This document shows, piece by piece, positions 1 through 10,442 of a stretch of DNA of 64,000 nt. The notes below the pieces were generated by a model. The model was not told the origin of the DNA and did not search any database. It was given only the letters and a program-made list of their open reading frames with translations. Position 1 is the first letter of the stretch. Each line of letters opens with the position of its first letter. Source of the DNA: Adiantum capillus-veneris (lineage: Eukaryota; Streptophyta; Polypodiopsida; Polypodiales; Pteridaceae). The stretch lies in contig CM043970.1 of the NCBI GenBank assembly GCA_014529385.2, positions 63,167,496-63,231,495 on the forward strand. Direction: 5' to 3'. Made by a program: the position numbers and the translations under genes.

Positions 1-199
1 TCTGGAAATCCACAGCAAAGAAGAGAGAACTTATTACATATGAAGGACATACATGATCATTTGTGTTATACTTGCCTTGATCCTATAGTTGACATGTAAG
101 GGTAGAGATCCTGTAGAGTCTAACTGCTTGGAAAAGATTGTTTGTGCATATGGAAAGTGCTATTGTGATTGGACTCACGTGGTTGAGTAAAAAAAAAAA

Positions 200-445
200 G
201 TTTTGGCCATAACTTGAGCTTCCGATTTTGGATTCAAAAACTTTTTTTTATCAAAACAAAGCTCTAGAGTAGCTCTACGACTTTCTATGTAAACCTTATG
301 GGGTCATTCATTGTTGGTCAGTGCTCGGAAAAATGTCGTTTAAGGCCTCAACATTCATCCGAAAGTTAGGGGTGTCTAAAATCGACAAGTTGAGAGAATT
401 GTGAGAAAACGGTCATGGTTTTGGACATAGTTTTGACTTTTCCCT
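200..445 (+). repeat. Retroelement leader block shared with 7855-8110 (inverted)
   Basis: By eye this block aligns with the reverse complement of about 7855-8110. A 20-base exact match lies at 396-415 against 7893-7912, and a 14-base match (GTTTAAGGCCTCAA) at 338-351 against 7957-7970. Both begin with a GGCCATAACTT-type motif, and the spacing is similar. In both places the block comes before an open frame in the same relative direction, which suggests a conserved untranslated leader. Confidence 0.6.
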
Positions 446-636
446 AACCAAAGCACTTGAACACATTGGTCCAAGTCTTCTTACATCCAGCTAGAGCTGT
501 TAAGCCCATATATCATGTTCTCTTTAGAGTCAAACTTAGCTTATACAAGCTTCAAAATCTTAGCGATAGAGGAGCATCCACCCACAATGGATCTTCCAAA
601 ATTGCAATTGATAAAGACCAAGCTTGTTGAAAGAGT

Positions 637-924
637 TTGGAAATAGGTCATAAGAGTAAAGGACTATATAGATATATTGACGGCAGTGAGGTCAACCTAC
701 ATAGGTGTTCAGAGCCATACCAAGGAGAGTTGATAGATTACAAGCTCTTATATGTCTATACATACAAAGTCGACTATAAATGGGAGTCTGTAGCTGTTGA
801 CAAGTATGAACAAGAATATAGAGCTATAGAAAGCACAAATCTATGCACTACATTAGACATAGGTGGACATTTGGTCAATGTGTGCATGGTCAATGGAGAA
901 TATGTGCAAACAAAGCTCACGTAG
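637..924 (+). CDS. Short open frame, unknown (possible retroelement N-terminus)
   Basis: An open frame of about 95 codons that I do not recognise. It lies about 200 bases after the leader block at 200-445, the position where the 1065-11504 element has its polyprotein. Its first part (an IG..KGL..Y.D pattern) loosely resembles the IGYYKGLPCYED stretch of that polyprotein, but the match is too weak to prove homology. The first codon is TTG, so a real start is not established. It may simply be non-coding. Confidence 0.22.
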   Translation: MEIGHKSKGLYRYIDGSEVNLHRCSEPYQGELIDYKLLYVYTYKVDYKWESVAVDKYEQEYRAIESTNLCTTLDIGGHLVNVCMVNGEYVQTKLT

Positions 925-928
925 AAGC

Positions 929-1030
929 ATGGCAGTACGTGAGGATCAACCAAAAGAGGCTGACATAGATGAAGATGTTTCAAGTGACAAGGAGATCAAT
1001 GCACCTATGTATGCTGGCCATCACAAGATT
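929..1030 (+). CDS. Acidic open frame cut by the gypsy-1 LTR
   Basis: An ATG at 929 opens an acidic frame that remains open until the TGA supplied by the first bases of the gypsy LTR at 1031. The protein is rich in D and E and unrecognised. The sequence on the other side of gypsy-1 (34514 onward) is an open gag frame, so this could be the upstream part of that gag. No target duplication is visible to confirm the join. Confidence 0.22.
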
Positions 1031-1064
1031 TGAGTGATGCATTGCTCAATTGGGTTGGGGTTGG
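1031..1064 (-). repeat. gypsy-1 3' LTR, outer fragment
   Basis: Starts TGAG, skips about 70 bases found in the other LTR copies, then resumes with GCTCAATTGGGTTGGGGTTGG. The 1065-11504 element inserted right after it. The missing piece corresponds to the CGGTCCGGGGCGGGCAACAAG stretch seen at 32281, 57972 and 62854. Confidence 0.7.
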
Positions 1065-2121
1065 TGTTGGACGGATATGCCGCGACGGACATCAGCATAG
1101 CGAGAACTCACCTAACATATAATGTCAACTGAGGACAAAGCTCGACCCGCAGGCACGTGGAAGCAAGCAAAGGGTGTCAACCTCTACTCGACCGACTAAT
1201 GACTACTTCCTACAGAGATATCAACTCTACATGCCATCGGTTCTGTGAATGTGAGAGTCTCCTATGATGCTACTGTAAGCCAAAAGCCCATTAGACGTTC
1301 TCGAAACGTTACGAAACTTGAGGAATATCCTATTAAATCCAATAGGCCACTCTCCCTAAGGTCCGTGACAAAAAAAACCTACTCAATACCCTCGGTGCAG
1401 AAAACGCATAGGATGTCTGGCCGGTTTTTGCAGGTCGGCGTTTCCGAAAACTAAAGTGCCTAATGTGTAGCTCTACTCACTCTGATCGCATGGATATACT
1501 GAAATGCAAAAACGGACAACAATTACTCACCGAAACTCCAAAAGTAGCTCGCAGGTGAATCTACCAAAACACAGACGAACGTACGTGATGTAAGCATCAA
1601 CGCATAGCTCTCCTCATGGGCAACACACTACTGCTCCTTGTTTGCGATTCCGACCACCGTAGCTCCTGTAGCACACACACACACACTCTCTCACTCTCTC
1701 CCAGTCTCCCAACGACACAGAAGATCAGATTTATTAGAAGTCTACTTACAAAGTTTTAGGTTTTAGCTTATATACTAAGCCTTAGAAAACCTAATGTCCG
1801 ACCAAAATGACCTTATTTGTCCCTAGGCTTCTATAGAGCTTAATTACAACACCGTGAGCTAGCTTTGCTCATCCAACAAGCATATGTGGCCTCAATACAA
1901 TTGCTGACTTAAAATATGAAGTTCCCGTAAACATTACAAAAGTGTCCATAATGGCTCAAAATGATAATAACGGGATATTTGATGATGTCCATGAGCTTGT
2001 ATCTTCACATTATAGCATCCATCTTCGTCTTCATCACTTCATCAGCATCTTTATTTGAAATCTTTGAGGGATCTTTATGGAATCTTTGTGGAAGTGTTGT
2101 TGAAAGGTTGACATTTCAACA
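1065..2121 (-). repeat. 3' LTR of the 1065-11504 element
   Basis: Begins TGTTGGAC and ends TTTCAACA, so the terminal TGTTG/CAACA bases are inverted repeats. It pairs with 10443-11504 along its whole length with scattered substitutions. It contains a minus-strand TATATAAG box (1767-1774) and a half-copy of the leader palindrome (GCATAGGATGTC, 1406-1417). Confidence 0.9.
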
Positions 2122-2133
2122 CTCTCCCTCTCC
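2122..2133 (-). other. Polypurine tract of the 1065-11504 element
   Basis: On the minus strand this reads GGAGAGGGAGAG directly before the 3' LTR, the expected place for plus-strand DNA priming. Confidence 0.75.
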
Positions 2134-3322
2134 GAAGTCTTGTCGTCCCCGACAAGACCCTATGTCTGCAGTGGCCTTGACGAGTGCTTCATGTTGTGGT
2201 GCTGGTTGAAGCTTTTTTTGTTGCAGTTGCTTCTACCAGATGCTTTGTATGTTGTCGAGGTGCCTTTTTCTTGTACATGTAGTGTAGTTGAAGGCATAGC
2301 TCTCCCCCTCCGATTGGTTGTTGTAGCGTGAATAAGTCGAGTGAGGTTTGTTGTTGCAGCAAGGCTTTATCATGGCATCTCTGTATTGCTTGTTCTTTGG
2401 GTGTCATCCTACATGTGTACCTATAAACTTGAAGCCTTTTTGAATTTTTTCTAGGCCTCTCCCCTTTGATCCTGTAGTTGATGAGCATGCAGTTGTTTGG
2501 GGATGTCGTTGGTCTGCTTTTCTGTGTTTTAATAAGAAAAATAAAATAGTAAAAATAAAAAGGGGCGTATATTACAAAATGAAGGTCTTGGATACTTGGA
2601 TAGGACTAAAGGGAAAAACCCAGTGGGAAAAAAATGCCTTTAGTCACCATTAAATGTGAGGCTATATGTACTTATGTTTGATGTAACCGAGTTTTGTTGA
2701 GTTAAAGTACTTATGGCCGTATGGCTACTATTACTGGATATACAGTGGATAAGTGTTAGTAGCTTGAAGTCAGAGTCATTGTTGTTGAGCACATGCTTAT
2801 GAAACCTGTTACCACTTCGTCGTCATTGTCATTTTGTTGTGTAAGTGCATGGGTGGAACACAAGTTGTGTCAAATGCAAATGTCCAATGATGGGACATTA
2901 TATATGCTTGCACAGATAGATGCATGGGAAACAATATGCGGTGCGAGAGGAGTTTGAATGGGTGCTTCCTGGAGTGAATGTAGCTAGAGAAGAAAAAAGA
3001 TATTTGACTTCCAGAGCTGCCGTTACTCACAAGAAGGGTTTTTGTCGACGAGGTTTTTTCCACTCTCTCACTGTGTTCATGTGCATGAGTGTTTTCTGGA
3101 ATACTCCGCCACTCCACCATTTAAAATAGTAGACTTTGACTCTTATGCTCACCTCTTCCAGCATGAGTGACATGACTTTATGTATGCTCAACTCTCCAGC
3201 TTGAGCTTTAATCTAAATATCTAGACTCATAGACCACAGAATATTAAGACATGAAGCTTGGGTCTAATGCTTGCTCATTTCGTGTCTCAGCTGTCCGACT
3301 CTTGACTCTTATGCCATGATTT
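2134..3322 (-). other. Untranslated region between polyprotein and 3' LTR
   Basis: About 1.2 kb without a convincing coding frame. The short frames on both strands here lack any recognised motif. I see no further structure. Confidence 0.45.
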
Positions 3323-4147
3323 TTATGGCGACTTGACTTGCTCTCGGGAGCTTGCAACCAAGAATAGGCTTTGAAATTCAAAACTCCCATCCTCGAAGAG
3401 AGGATTTGTAAAGAACCATACTGGAAATATTGGTTTCTTTTGCCATACCTGGGTGACCTTGGTTGTCAAAATTTCTTTTTGTTGTTGTTGGTCCCTTGGT
3501 TGAGAAGATTGGCTCGCTCCATTCCCCGTAACACTTTGTCTATCATGTCTTGACATTTCTTGAGAGCTAGAGATGACTTCAATCTTCTTCGTTATTTGTT
3601 GTTCTTTTGGCACCCATTTGTATTTGAATCGTGTGATTAGCGTGTCTTTGCAGATATCCTTTGCCTTGACTGTGACATTGTCCTTGATTTTGCCTTCCGT
3701 GAAATTGCGATTATTTTCAAGCTGAAGTCGTTTGCTTGAAGAATGTTTACTTGGCATCTTTGGTAGCCAGATTCTTCGATTTCCTTGATAGTAACCTTGT
3801 GCTTGAAGAATTCTAGATGGCACTTCCCATGATTTTTTTGATGTCGTATTGAGATGTACTAGAGTTCCATTTTTGGGATTATTTATCGATGAAGTCCTAT
3901 GTTGGTATGAAGGCGAGTTGGATTTGAAATTTCCTGCATCCCTTTGGTGAGCCTTGTTGGTTGGTCTCCTTTGGCGATATAAATATGAGCTTTGTTGCTT
4001 TTGGGGACGCTTTTTGAAACCTTTATCCACCACATAAGCCGAGGTCTGTGGTTTTGGTAACCAAAGTTTCTTTTGACCCTCATAATAGCCTTGCTCTGCT
4101 AAGCTGTAGTGGGAGGCTATCCATCCCATGTGTTTACCTTTCGTCAA
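3323..4147 (-). pseudogene. Polyprotein segment 4: repeated W-L/V-P-K motif region
   Basis: A basic C-terminal segment with at least three related motifs: QGYYEGQKKLWLPK, QGYYQGNRRIWLPK and TRFKYKWVPKEQ. The frame is open upstream to the TGA at 4238-4240 (with DPIWVNEP), so the domain starts earlier than 4147. Similar W-V-P-K repeats occur in some plant retroelement Gag proteins as I recall, but I cannot name a family. Confidence 0.45.
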
Positions 4148-4705
4148 TCGGCTAGGCTCATTAACCCATATTGGGTCCTTGACCTTGATTTCTTCAGCTT
4201 TGATGTAGACCTTTGAAGATTTTTGTCGACGATGATCTCACAGTGTAGGGTATTTTGGTTGAAAGATTTTCTTTGGATTCTGTCTTTCATGTGGAAGCAT
4301 GTGGTTAGTTGATGTCGAAGCTCTGCCTTGAAATTTTTGGGGCTGGATTGAAGACTCTGATTTAATGGGTTGCTTGTGTTGGTAGGACATTTGTGGGCTC
4401 ATTTTGGCTTTGCCTTTGTCGGAAGCCGATAATCTTGGAGTAGTAGTAGGCTGGATTTCTTGAGAGCTAGTCGTGATGACCATTGTTGAAAATCCAGGTT
4501 CTTCTGCCAATGTTTTTGCCCATTGCTTGGACAAAATCAAATGTGTACTCATTTTTTATGAATCCACCAATAGGAATTTGTCTTTGATTACCTTTGACCG
4601 TAGTTTAAGCGAAGCTTCTGCAATCCCTAAACTTGTGACGGCTATTCCATGTGACATAGGAATCTGTATCTGAATTTCATACAGTTCTGGCTTATCTAGA
4701 AGTAA

Positions 4706-5704
4706 TTATAGCCCATAAGACATGGCATTAGTCGTGGCAGTGCAATCTATCTCTGCTGTAAAGTTGAATTTTAGTTTCTCATACACATCCAACGAGAATT
4801 TAATCTTCTTGTTGGCTGCCAAGTAACTGATGTCCTCTTTGCTTTTGGTACTTGTCTTGGACTTTTGTGCCTTGGAAGCTTTGTCATCCTCTTGTATGTT
4901 GAACTTCTTTGTCATTTGACTGGTTGTAGCATGTCCCAAGTGCTTACTATCTTCTGTTGTAGCTGCTTGTTGGTGTTCATTGCTAGTTTCTGACTGTGAC
5001 GCCTTGATTCTTGATTTTAGAAACTCTCTGTCACTATTTACTTCTTCTAGCACTTGAAGTTCATTCAATGGTGACTTTTCTTCTTGGAAATGTCTTGAAG
5101 CTTGTGTAGCAGGATGTTGAGGTTTACTCTCTTCTTCTGATGCAATGGTCGCCGTGGCCTTTGGTTTCCATTGTTCCATGGGTTTTTGTAGAGTCTCTTC
5201 TCGAAAATATTCATTCATATCTTGTATTGCTTGTCCTTGGTAGTCAATCTTGGACTTAGTCATTTCCTGTTCTTCTGTGCATTGTATGTCTTCAGTTACA
5301 TCTTCTTTTAGCTTCTCATGCTCTTTGATTTGTTCAATCACCAATGAAGAGTCCACAATAGAAAATTTATTAGGTAGACTTTCAGCTTCATCCATTGACT
5401 CTATTTGCATGTCTTCCACTTGTGATGTGGCACTAAGATTTTTTGTTACCTCTGCCACCTCTTCTTGCGTTGGCTCACTATTGTCAGAATCTTGGCTTTT
5501 TTTGATCTCGAACCTTGAACTACTAGCTTCATCTTCATCACCTTGTGGATGCTCTGACTTGTCCTCACTGAGGTTCCTTAAACGATCTTGAATCAGTTGA
5601 TTCAATTGATCTTTTTTGAAAGCCTGATTCTCTATGATAATGTTGTTGACACCCTTGACTTCAAGCAACTGTGTCTTGAGCCTATCTTTTGTGCTCTGTG
5701 ACAA
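4706..5704 (-). pseudogene. Polyprotein segment 3: acidic low-complexity region
   Basis: About 330 codons dominated by E, K, S, Q and T, with coiled-coil-like runs and no recognised domain. The last 40 residues become hydrophobic (IKFSLDVYEKLKFNF) and the frame then stops at TAA 4706-4708. It resembles a linker of a structural polyprotein. No catalytic motif seen. Confidence 0.4.
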
Positions 5705-5737
5705 GATCTGCTTCTTTTTCGGAGAACTTGTTGGGGA

Positions 5738-6037
5738 TTATTTCTTCCGTTCCCTTGTTGTCACTGTCTGAACTTTTCTTTTGGCTTGTTGCTTCTTATT
5801 TTCCATGTAGAGCTTTACTGGGCAGTCCTTCACTAAATGATCAATGGCACATTGGTCGCAATATGTTTTTATCTCAACATGTGCACCCTTTGGAGGAGGC
5901 AGCTTCCCATAATACTGCTGATAATGGTTTCCTGTGGTATCTAGATACAGATATGCCCTCTTCTTTGCATGCATGAGCCTGTAGATTACGACTGACTTAG
6001 GTGTATCCACTGGCTTTGTCTCTTTATCCTTCATCAT
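5738..6037 (-). pseudogene. Polyprotein segment 2: zinc-knuckle-like nucleic-acid-binding region
   Basis: Contains YCDQCAIDHLVKDCP, spaced C-x2-C-x3-H-x4-C. The classic retroviral nucleocapsid knuckle is C-x2-C-x4-H-x4-C, so this has one residue fewer in the second gap. It is followed by a strongly basic tail (KKQQAKRK, RERKK), consistent with RNA binding. In frame with segments 1 and 3. Confidence 0.5.
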
Positions 6038-6052
6038 CTTGTCCTTAAGAAG

Positions 6053-7402
6053 CTAAAAATATCTTCCATTATTGCTTGCATACAAGATCAAATCACTATC
6101 CATGATTTCTAGCAGTTGTGATGCTAATTCTTCCATCAGTATATGGTCTTTGACGTGGGGCTTCTGCATAGCCTTAAGGTTATGTTTCCGAGTTAATTTT
6201 GGCGAGTTCTGCACCGAGGGTAAAGATTGAACCGAATCTTTGTTTTCCGTTTCCCTTGATGGTGCTTTTGGACGGGGTCCAAGTATGTGACTTACAGGTT
6301 GCCCACAATTGCTAAACTCATCCATATTTTTCACATCAGCTATTTCATAGTGCCTATCGTATTTGTCGACCACAATGACATCTTGACCTGACCTTCCACA
6401 TTGGGCATTGTGAATTTCCAGTGGTCTCTCCTCCGGCTTGGCATCTTCCAATGCTTCTTGACATTCCACTTGGACTCCTGAAAAGGACAGTGCTTCTTGT
6501 AAAGCTGGCCTTCTTAATCCCACTCTTGAAGATATAGGGTCTCTTTGTTGATTTTGAACTCCCACCATCCGAGAGGGTTTCATATCTGATGTTGGCATCT
6601 GTTTAATGCCTGATGATATGACTTCTTGTGCTTTGTTAAGTAGCTCTTGAGACCGAGCTAGTTCTTTTTGAAGTTGGGCTATCTTCATAGCGGGTACCTC
6701 TTGTGCTGGTGCAGTGCACGAGACTTGTGTTGTGTCTTTCCATGTTGTGCCTTGTGTTGTGCCACCCATTTGTGCAGTGACAGCTGTAGTTGTTAACTCT
6801 TCCAAGTGCATAGTTAGAGTTAAACCCATGACGAGATGGTATACATTACCACCTTTAGACATGTAGTCTTCTCCTCTTGAGCCAAACGCTTCTGCTATAA
6901 AGTAATGATTGTTTTCTACAGGAACTTCATGACTTGTGACAACCCTGTAGTATCCACCGTCTTCATCTCCATAGAGGCTACCAAACTTCTGTTTTCCATC
7001 TTGTGCTTTGTACAGAAAAATACTTGGAGGATATGCGTAGAGTTCTGTAAGTTGATCCTTGTACAACATTTCTATCTCATTGTCGATGTATTTTCCGTGC
7101 CTCATGTAAATTGATCCTAGACAGTCTTCCATGAAATTTGGATGTGGGTGTAGTACATTCTTCGCTGTTTCAACTTTCACATATTGAGATGTCCGAGTTT
7201 CCTCTGTATCTTTCTTTGTCTTGATGTACAAATTCCGATTGACATCCTCATAGCATGGCAGTCCTTTGTAGTATCCAATCAGATAGATCCGAATTTGCTC
7301 TCTTGTAATATCTGTGGATGTACTTGAAGCTTCTTCTTGACTGGTCCGATTCCTTTGAGACGCCATTGATTTCATCTTGACTCCCTTGTTGTACCTGTTC
7401 AA
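6053..7402 (-). pseudogene. Polyprotein segment 1: N-terminal region, unknown
   Basis: The longest uninterrupted part, about 449 codons. The first 230 residues look folded, with many Y, G and hydrophobic residues (GLPCYED, LYAYPPSIFLYKAQ, GDEDGGYYRVV). The later part is polar and probably disordered. No known domain recognised. Its place after a long leader and before a zinc-knuckle-like segment suits a Gag-type N-terminal domain, which is inference. It ends at TAG and the same frame continues after five codons. Confidence 0.5.
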
Positions 7403-7426
7403 TGATAGCTCTAATTGCTTGCCTCA

Positions 7427-8198
7427 ATGCTAATAAAAATTATTAGCACCCTTGTGTCGGTCTTTTTCGCTTGAGGTTCTTCAACTCTGTCGTAATCTCT
7501 GAGTTTTCTGAATTGGGCTTTGCTTGCACTGCTTGAACTTCTTAGCTCCCTTGCTTGCCAAGACTGATACCGTCTTGTCTGGCTGCTTGCTTTTCGTATA
7601 GCTTTTTAGCAGGCCTCGATCTAGTGGAAGCACTGTGATAAGTTATGCAACTTACCACTATACTGCAACGACTGCTCCCTTTGTAGCGATTCTTGAGTCG
7701 AGCTAACCTGTGTTCACTTTAGCACACAATCTGCAAAATTCTATTTAGCTGGCAAACTTTTTCACAATGAATGCAAAAATCCTTGATGTACCTTTGACGG
7801 CCACACTTGTTCCTTGAGCACCTTCCAGCGGGTGACCAATGGTTTTCTCAAAAGATAATTTCAATCTGCTAACTTAGCAGTTTTCAAAACCGTGACCGTT
7901 TTCTCACAATTCTTTTGAACTGTCAGTTTTAGACACTCCCGACTTCCGGATGCATTTTGAGGCCTTAAACGATGTTTTTTTCAAAGTTCAAGTTCTGCTC
8001 TAAGATCTGTAGAGTCGCTCTCAGGCTACGTTTTGATATAAAAACTTTTCCGATCCGATATTGTTTGTGAAAGTTATGGCCAAAACAGTGAATTGCAGTT
8101 TAGAATGGTCAAAATGAAAAGAAGATTTGGGATCTCTGTGACACTGTGAACACTCCTGTATGGTCAAAATTACAGCTGGAACCTAAAACTAGCCTAGA
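7427..8198 (-). other. Leader segment with conserved block
   Basis: Non-coding. The part at about 7855-8110 is the inverted counterpart of 200-445. The rest shows no recognised feature. It lies between the palindrome repeats and the polyprotein, so it would be in the 5' untranslated part of the genomic RNA. Confidence 0.5.
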
Positions 8199-9899
8199 GA
8201 CATCCTACGTGTAGGATGTCTATCTGCTCAGAATTTAACAAAATTTGGTCCAGAGACTCCCCTTAAGTCTAGCAACACAATGGTATGCTCAAAATTTCAT
8301 TTGGACCTAAAAATGGCCTTGAGACATCCTACGCGTAGGATGTATTTTTTCTCAGAATGACTTGAAATTTTTACCCCAGCTTCTCCTTGATGTGCTGATC
8401 ACAGTGGTGTGCTCATAGGTTGGTTTGGAGTTCCAAATCAAACTGAAGACATCCTACGCGTAGGATGTCTAATTGCTTAGATTTTGTCTAAACTTGCACT
8501 GTAGCTTCCCCTTGATGTGCTAAACTCACAGCTCTTTTTACTTTTTTGATTCTGACACCTATAGGTTGGTCAAATGATCAAGAATCTGTTCCAAAAGCCT
8601 GAAGTCTGTTCTGATGAATTTCCAAGTCAAATCAGCTCCAAATTGGACCAAATTTGACTAGGAGGCTTGCCTAAGGCTATACAACACCCTGCTATGTCCA
8701 CAGTTTAAATTTGGCCTCTAAATCATGCCTTAGACATCCTACGTGTAGGATGTCTAACTGCTCAGAATTTCCCCAAAATTGAACCACAGACTCTCCTTAA
8801 GGTGTTGATCACAGTGGTATGCTCAAAATTAAGTTTGGAGTGCAAAATCACACATATGACATCCTACGCATAGGATGTCTTTTTGGCCTGTTTGACCCCA
8901 AACTTGACCCAAAGCTTCCCCTTGATGTCAGCAACCCAGTGGTATGCTCAAATTTTGGTTTGGATTTCAAAAGACCCCAATTTTAGCTGTTCTAGTCTTT
9001 TTTAGTCAAAAGTGCTAAAGTCTGCTTAGGACCCCCGTTTCTCCCCCAAATGAGATGAAAACTCTCTCAGCCACTCAATATATCATGCAGATCATGCTCT
9101 TGCTGCCATCCTATGGTTTTAGTCTTGGAATAATGCATTGGCACAATTTGGGTAGGATGTCTGGCAATTTCAGTCTATCTGGCCTTATCCTGTCAAGATA
9201 TGGTCAAGTTCCCCTTTCCAGGTGAAAGTAGGGTAACACCTACCTTCTGAACACACTGGTAATCTCAGATTTTAAAAATTTCCACCAGATCACCCTGTAG
9301 ACATCCTACGCGTAGGATGTCTTTTTTCTCTCAGAATGGACTTCTCTTTCTACCCAAGGTGCTTCTTGATGCATATAACAAGAATATGTGATCACAACAA
9401 ATTTTGGATGTCAAAATTGCTCAGAATCACCACTTTTGGGAAAATATTTCTCTGAAAGAGTAACATCCCCTTAACTCTCAGTCTATATGTCCAAATGACA
9501 TGAGCTTTGGTGTGTGTGTGTCCAACACAACATGCAGAATATGGGTATGATGCCAAAACTTGATTTTTGCTTCCAGAATCACTCTCTAGACATCCTACGC
9601 GTAGGATGCCTACTGATGAAATTTGTGGCAGAATTCATCCACAGGCATCCCCAAGTCTTGAGCACTACTTTTCAAGCATTCCTACCATTTTTTATGCAAA
9701 ATTGTGCTCAGAATCTTAAGTTTCTTGTTTTCGTGTTTTTGACACTCCGTCTTTGGTCTTTTGGGTGTCAAGAGTTGGTCAAAACTTTAGTTTCAATGAA
9801 TACTTAGGGTAAACCCCCCCTTCTGAACACACTGGTAACCTCAGTTTTCCCAAATTGCCTGCCAAAAGTGCCCTGGAGACATCCTACGCGTAGGATGTC
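8199..9899 (-). repeat. Phased array of eight 22-bp palindromes in degenerate tandem repeats
   Basis: Each copy has arms GACATCCTAC and GTAGGATGTC around a GC or GT centre. Copies start at 8199, 8323, 8448, 8733, 8858, 9300, 9589 and 9878. The steps are 124, 125, 285, 125, 442, 289 and 289 bases, so the palindrome sits in a decayed tandem array with unit lengths near 125 and 160. Flanking text is also shared (GTGGTATGCTCAAAAT before, CTGCTCAGAAT after). Copies 1 and 4 have a GT centre; copies 2, 5 and 7 carry one arm mismatch each. A single half-site lies at 9152-9161. Confidence 0.92.
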
Positions 9900-10423
9900 T
9901 ACTGTCTTAAAATGCAATTTTTTTCTGGCAGTAGTATTCCCTATGCTCTCTAGAGCTCTCAACAATAATCACAAAAACTTTTGGACTTCAAATCAGCTTC
10001 CAAACACAATTTACCGTCTTTCCTACTTAGCATTTCCCACTTTTCTGATGAGCCTAACAGCAAATAAGACATGCATAAATTACTCTAGATCAGCAATCAA
10101 GATATCCTACTTACCCTACTCCTACTCATCAATGTGAGATGGTGATTTTGATGTCTTAGTTGCTTCCTAGCCTCACAAGGACTCTCAAGTCAACCTACCA
10201 CCACATCCACCACTCCAACTCCTACTGTCTACACCACAACCAACTACTACCTAATACTACCTAAGACGAAGGATCTAGGCCAGACACACGCTCCCTAGAC
10301 TCCCTCTAAGACCAAAAGAATCCACCACTCTCCGATCCTATCTAAAAGAATGAATATACTATAGCAAGCTAGAGGGACCTCTATCCTCAAGGACTAGTCT
10401 CGGTCACCTACTTAGGGCCCTCG
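9900..10423 (-). other. Leader next to the primer site
   Basis: Non-coding, pyrimidine-rich on the plus strand. No palindrome copies, frames or motifs recognised. Confidence 0.4.
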
Positions 10424-10441
10424 TCCCAGGCAGCGGCGCCA
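10424..10441 (-). other. Primer-binding site, tRNA-Asp type
   Basis: On the minus strand, one base after the 5' LTR, it reads TGGCGCCGCTGCCTGGGA. This matches the complement of the 3' end of plant tRNA-Asp(GUC), as I recall it, at 16 of 18 positions. It fixes the minus-strand direction. Confidence 0.75.
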
Positions 10442-10442
10442 A

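Larger units (their letters stand above)
1..1030 (+). other. Left flank: remnant of an older retroelement
   Basis: This stretch lies outside the gypsy-1 insertion. It contains a non-coding block (about 200-445) that also occurs, inverted, in the leader of the LTR element at 1065-11504. Two short open frames follow, at 637-924 and 929-1030. Because the same leader-type block comes before an open frame in both places, I infer this is the leader and start of an older plus-strand retroelement, whose gag may continue beyond gypsy-1 at 34514. No LTR or primer site is visible here. Confidence 0.4.
3323..7426 (-). pseudogene. Single long polyprotein frame with five in-frame stops
   Basis: From the stop at 7424-7426 to the end at 3323, about 1,360 codons lie in one frame, interrupted only by TAG (6053-6055), TAA (5738-5740), TAA (4706-4708), TAA (4556-4558) and TGA (4238-4240). 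There is no frameshift, so the frame was coding until recently. Visible parts: an N-terminal region with an IGYYKGLPCYED motif; a zinc-knuckle-like CDQCAIDHLVKDC; a long acidic, K/E/S/Q-rich region; and a basic C-terminal region with repeated W-L/V-P-K motifs. No protease, RT, RNase H or integrase motif is visible. It most resembles a Gag-like structural protein, but no family is recognised. The first ATG codons lie a few residues after the opening stop. Confidence 0.7.

Noticed and set aside
774-983. Antisense frame over the 637-924 ORF
   Set aside because: Shadow frame without motif.
1026-1035. AAGATTTG shared by the left flank (1026) and the right flank (about 34534) of gypsy-1 as a target duplication
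   Set aside because: It is 8 bases long and not at the LTR boundary on the right; the expected size is 4-5 bases directly next to the ends.
8199-9899. CRISPR-like array of regularly spaced palindromic repeats
   Set aside because: Plant retroelement context, spacers are themselves related repeats, no cas genes; the array lies inside LTR boundaries.
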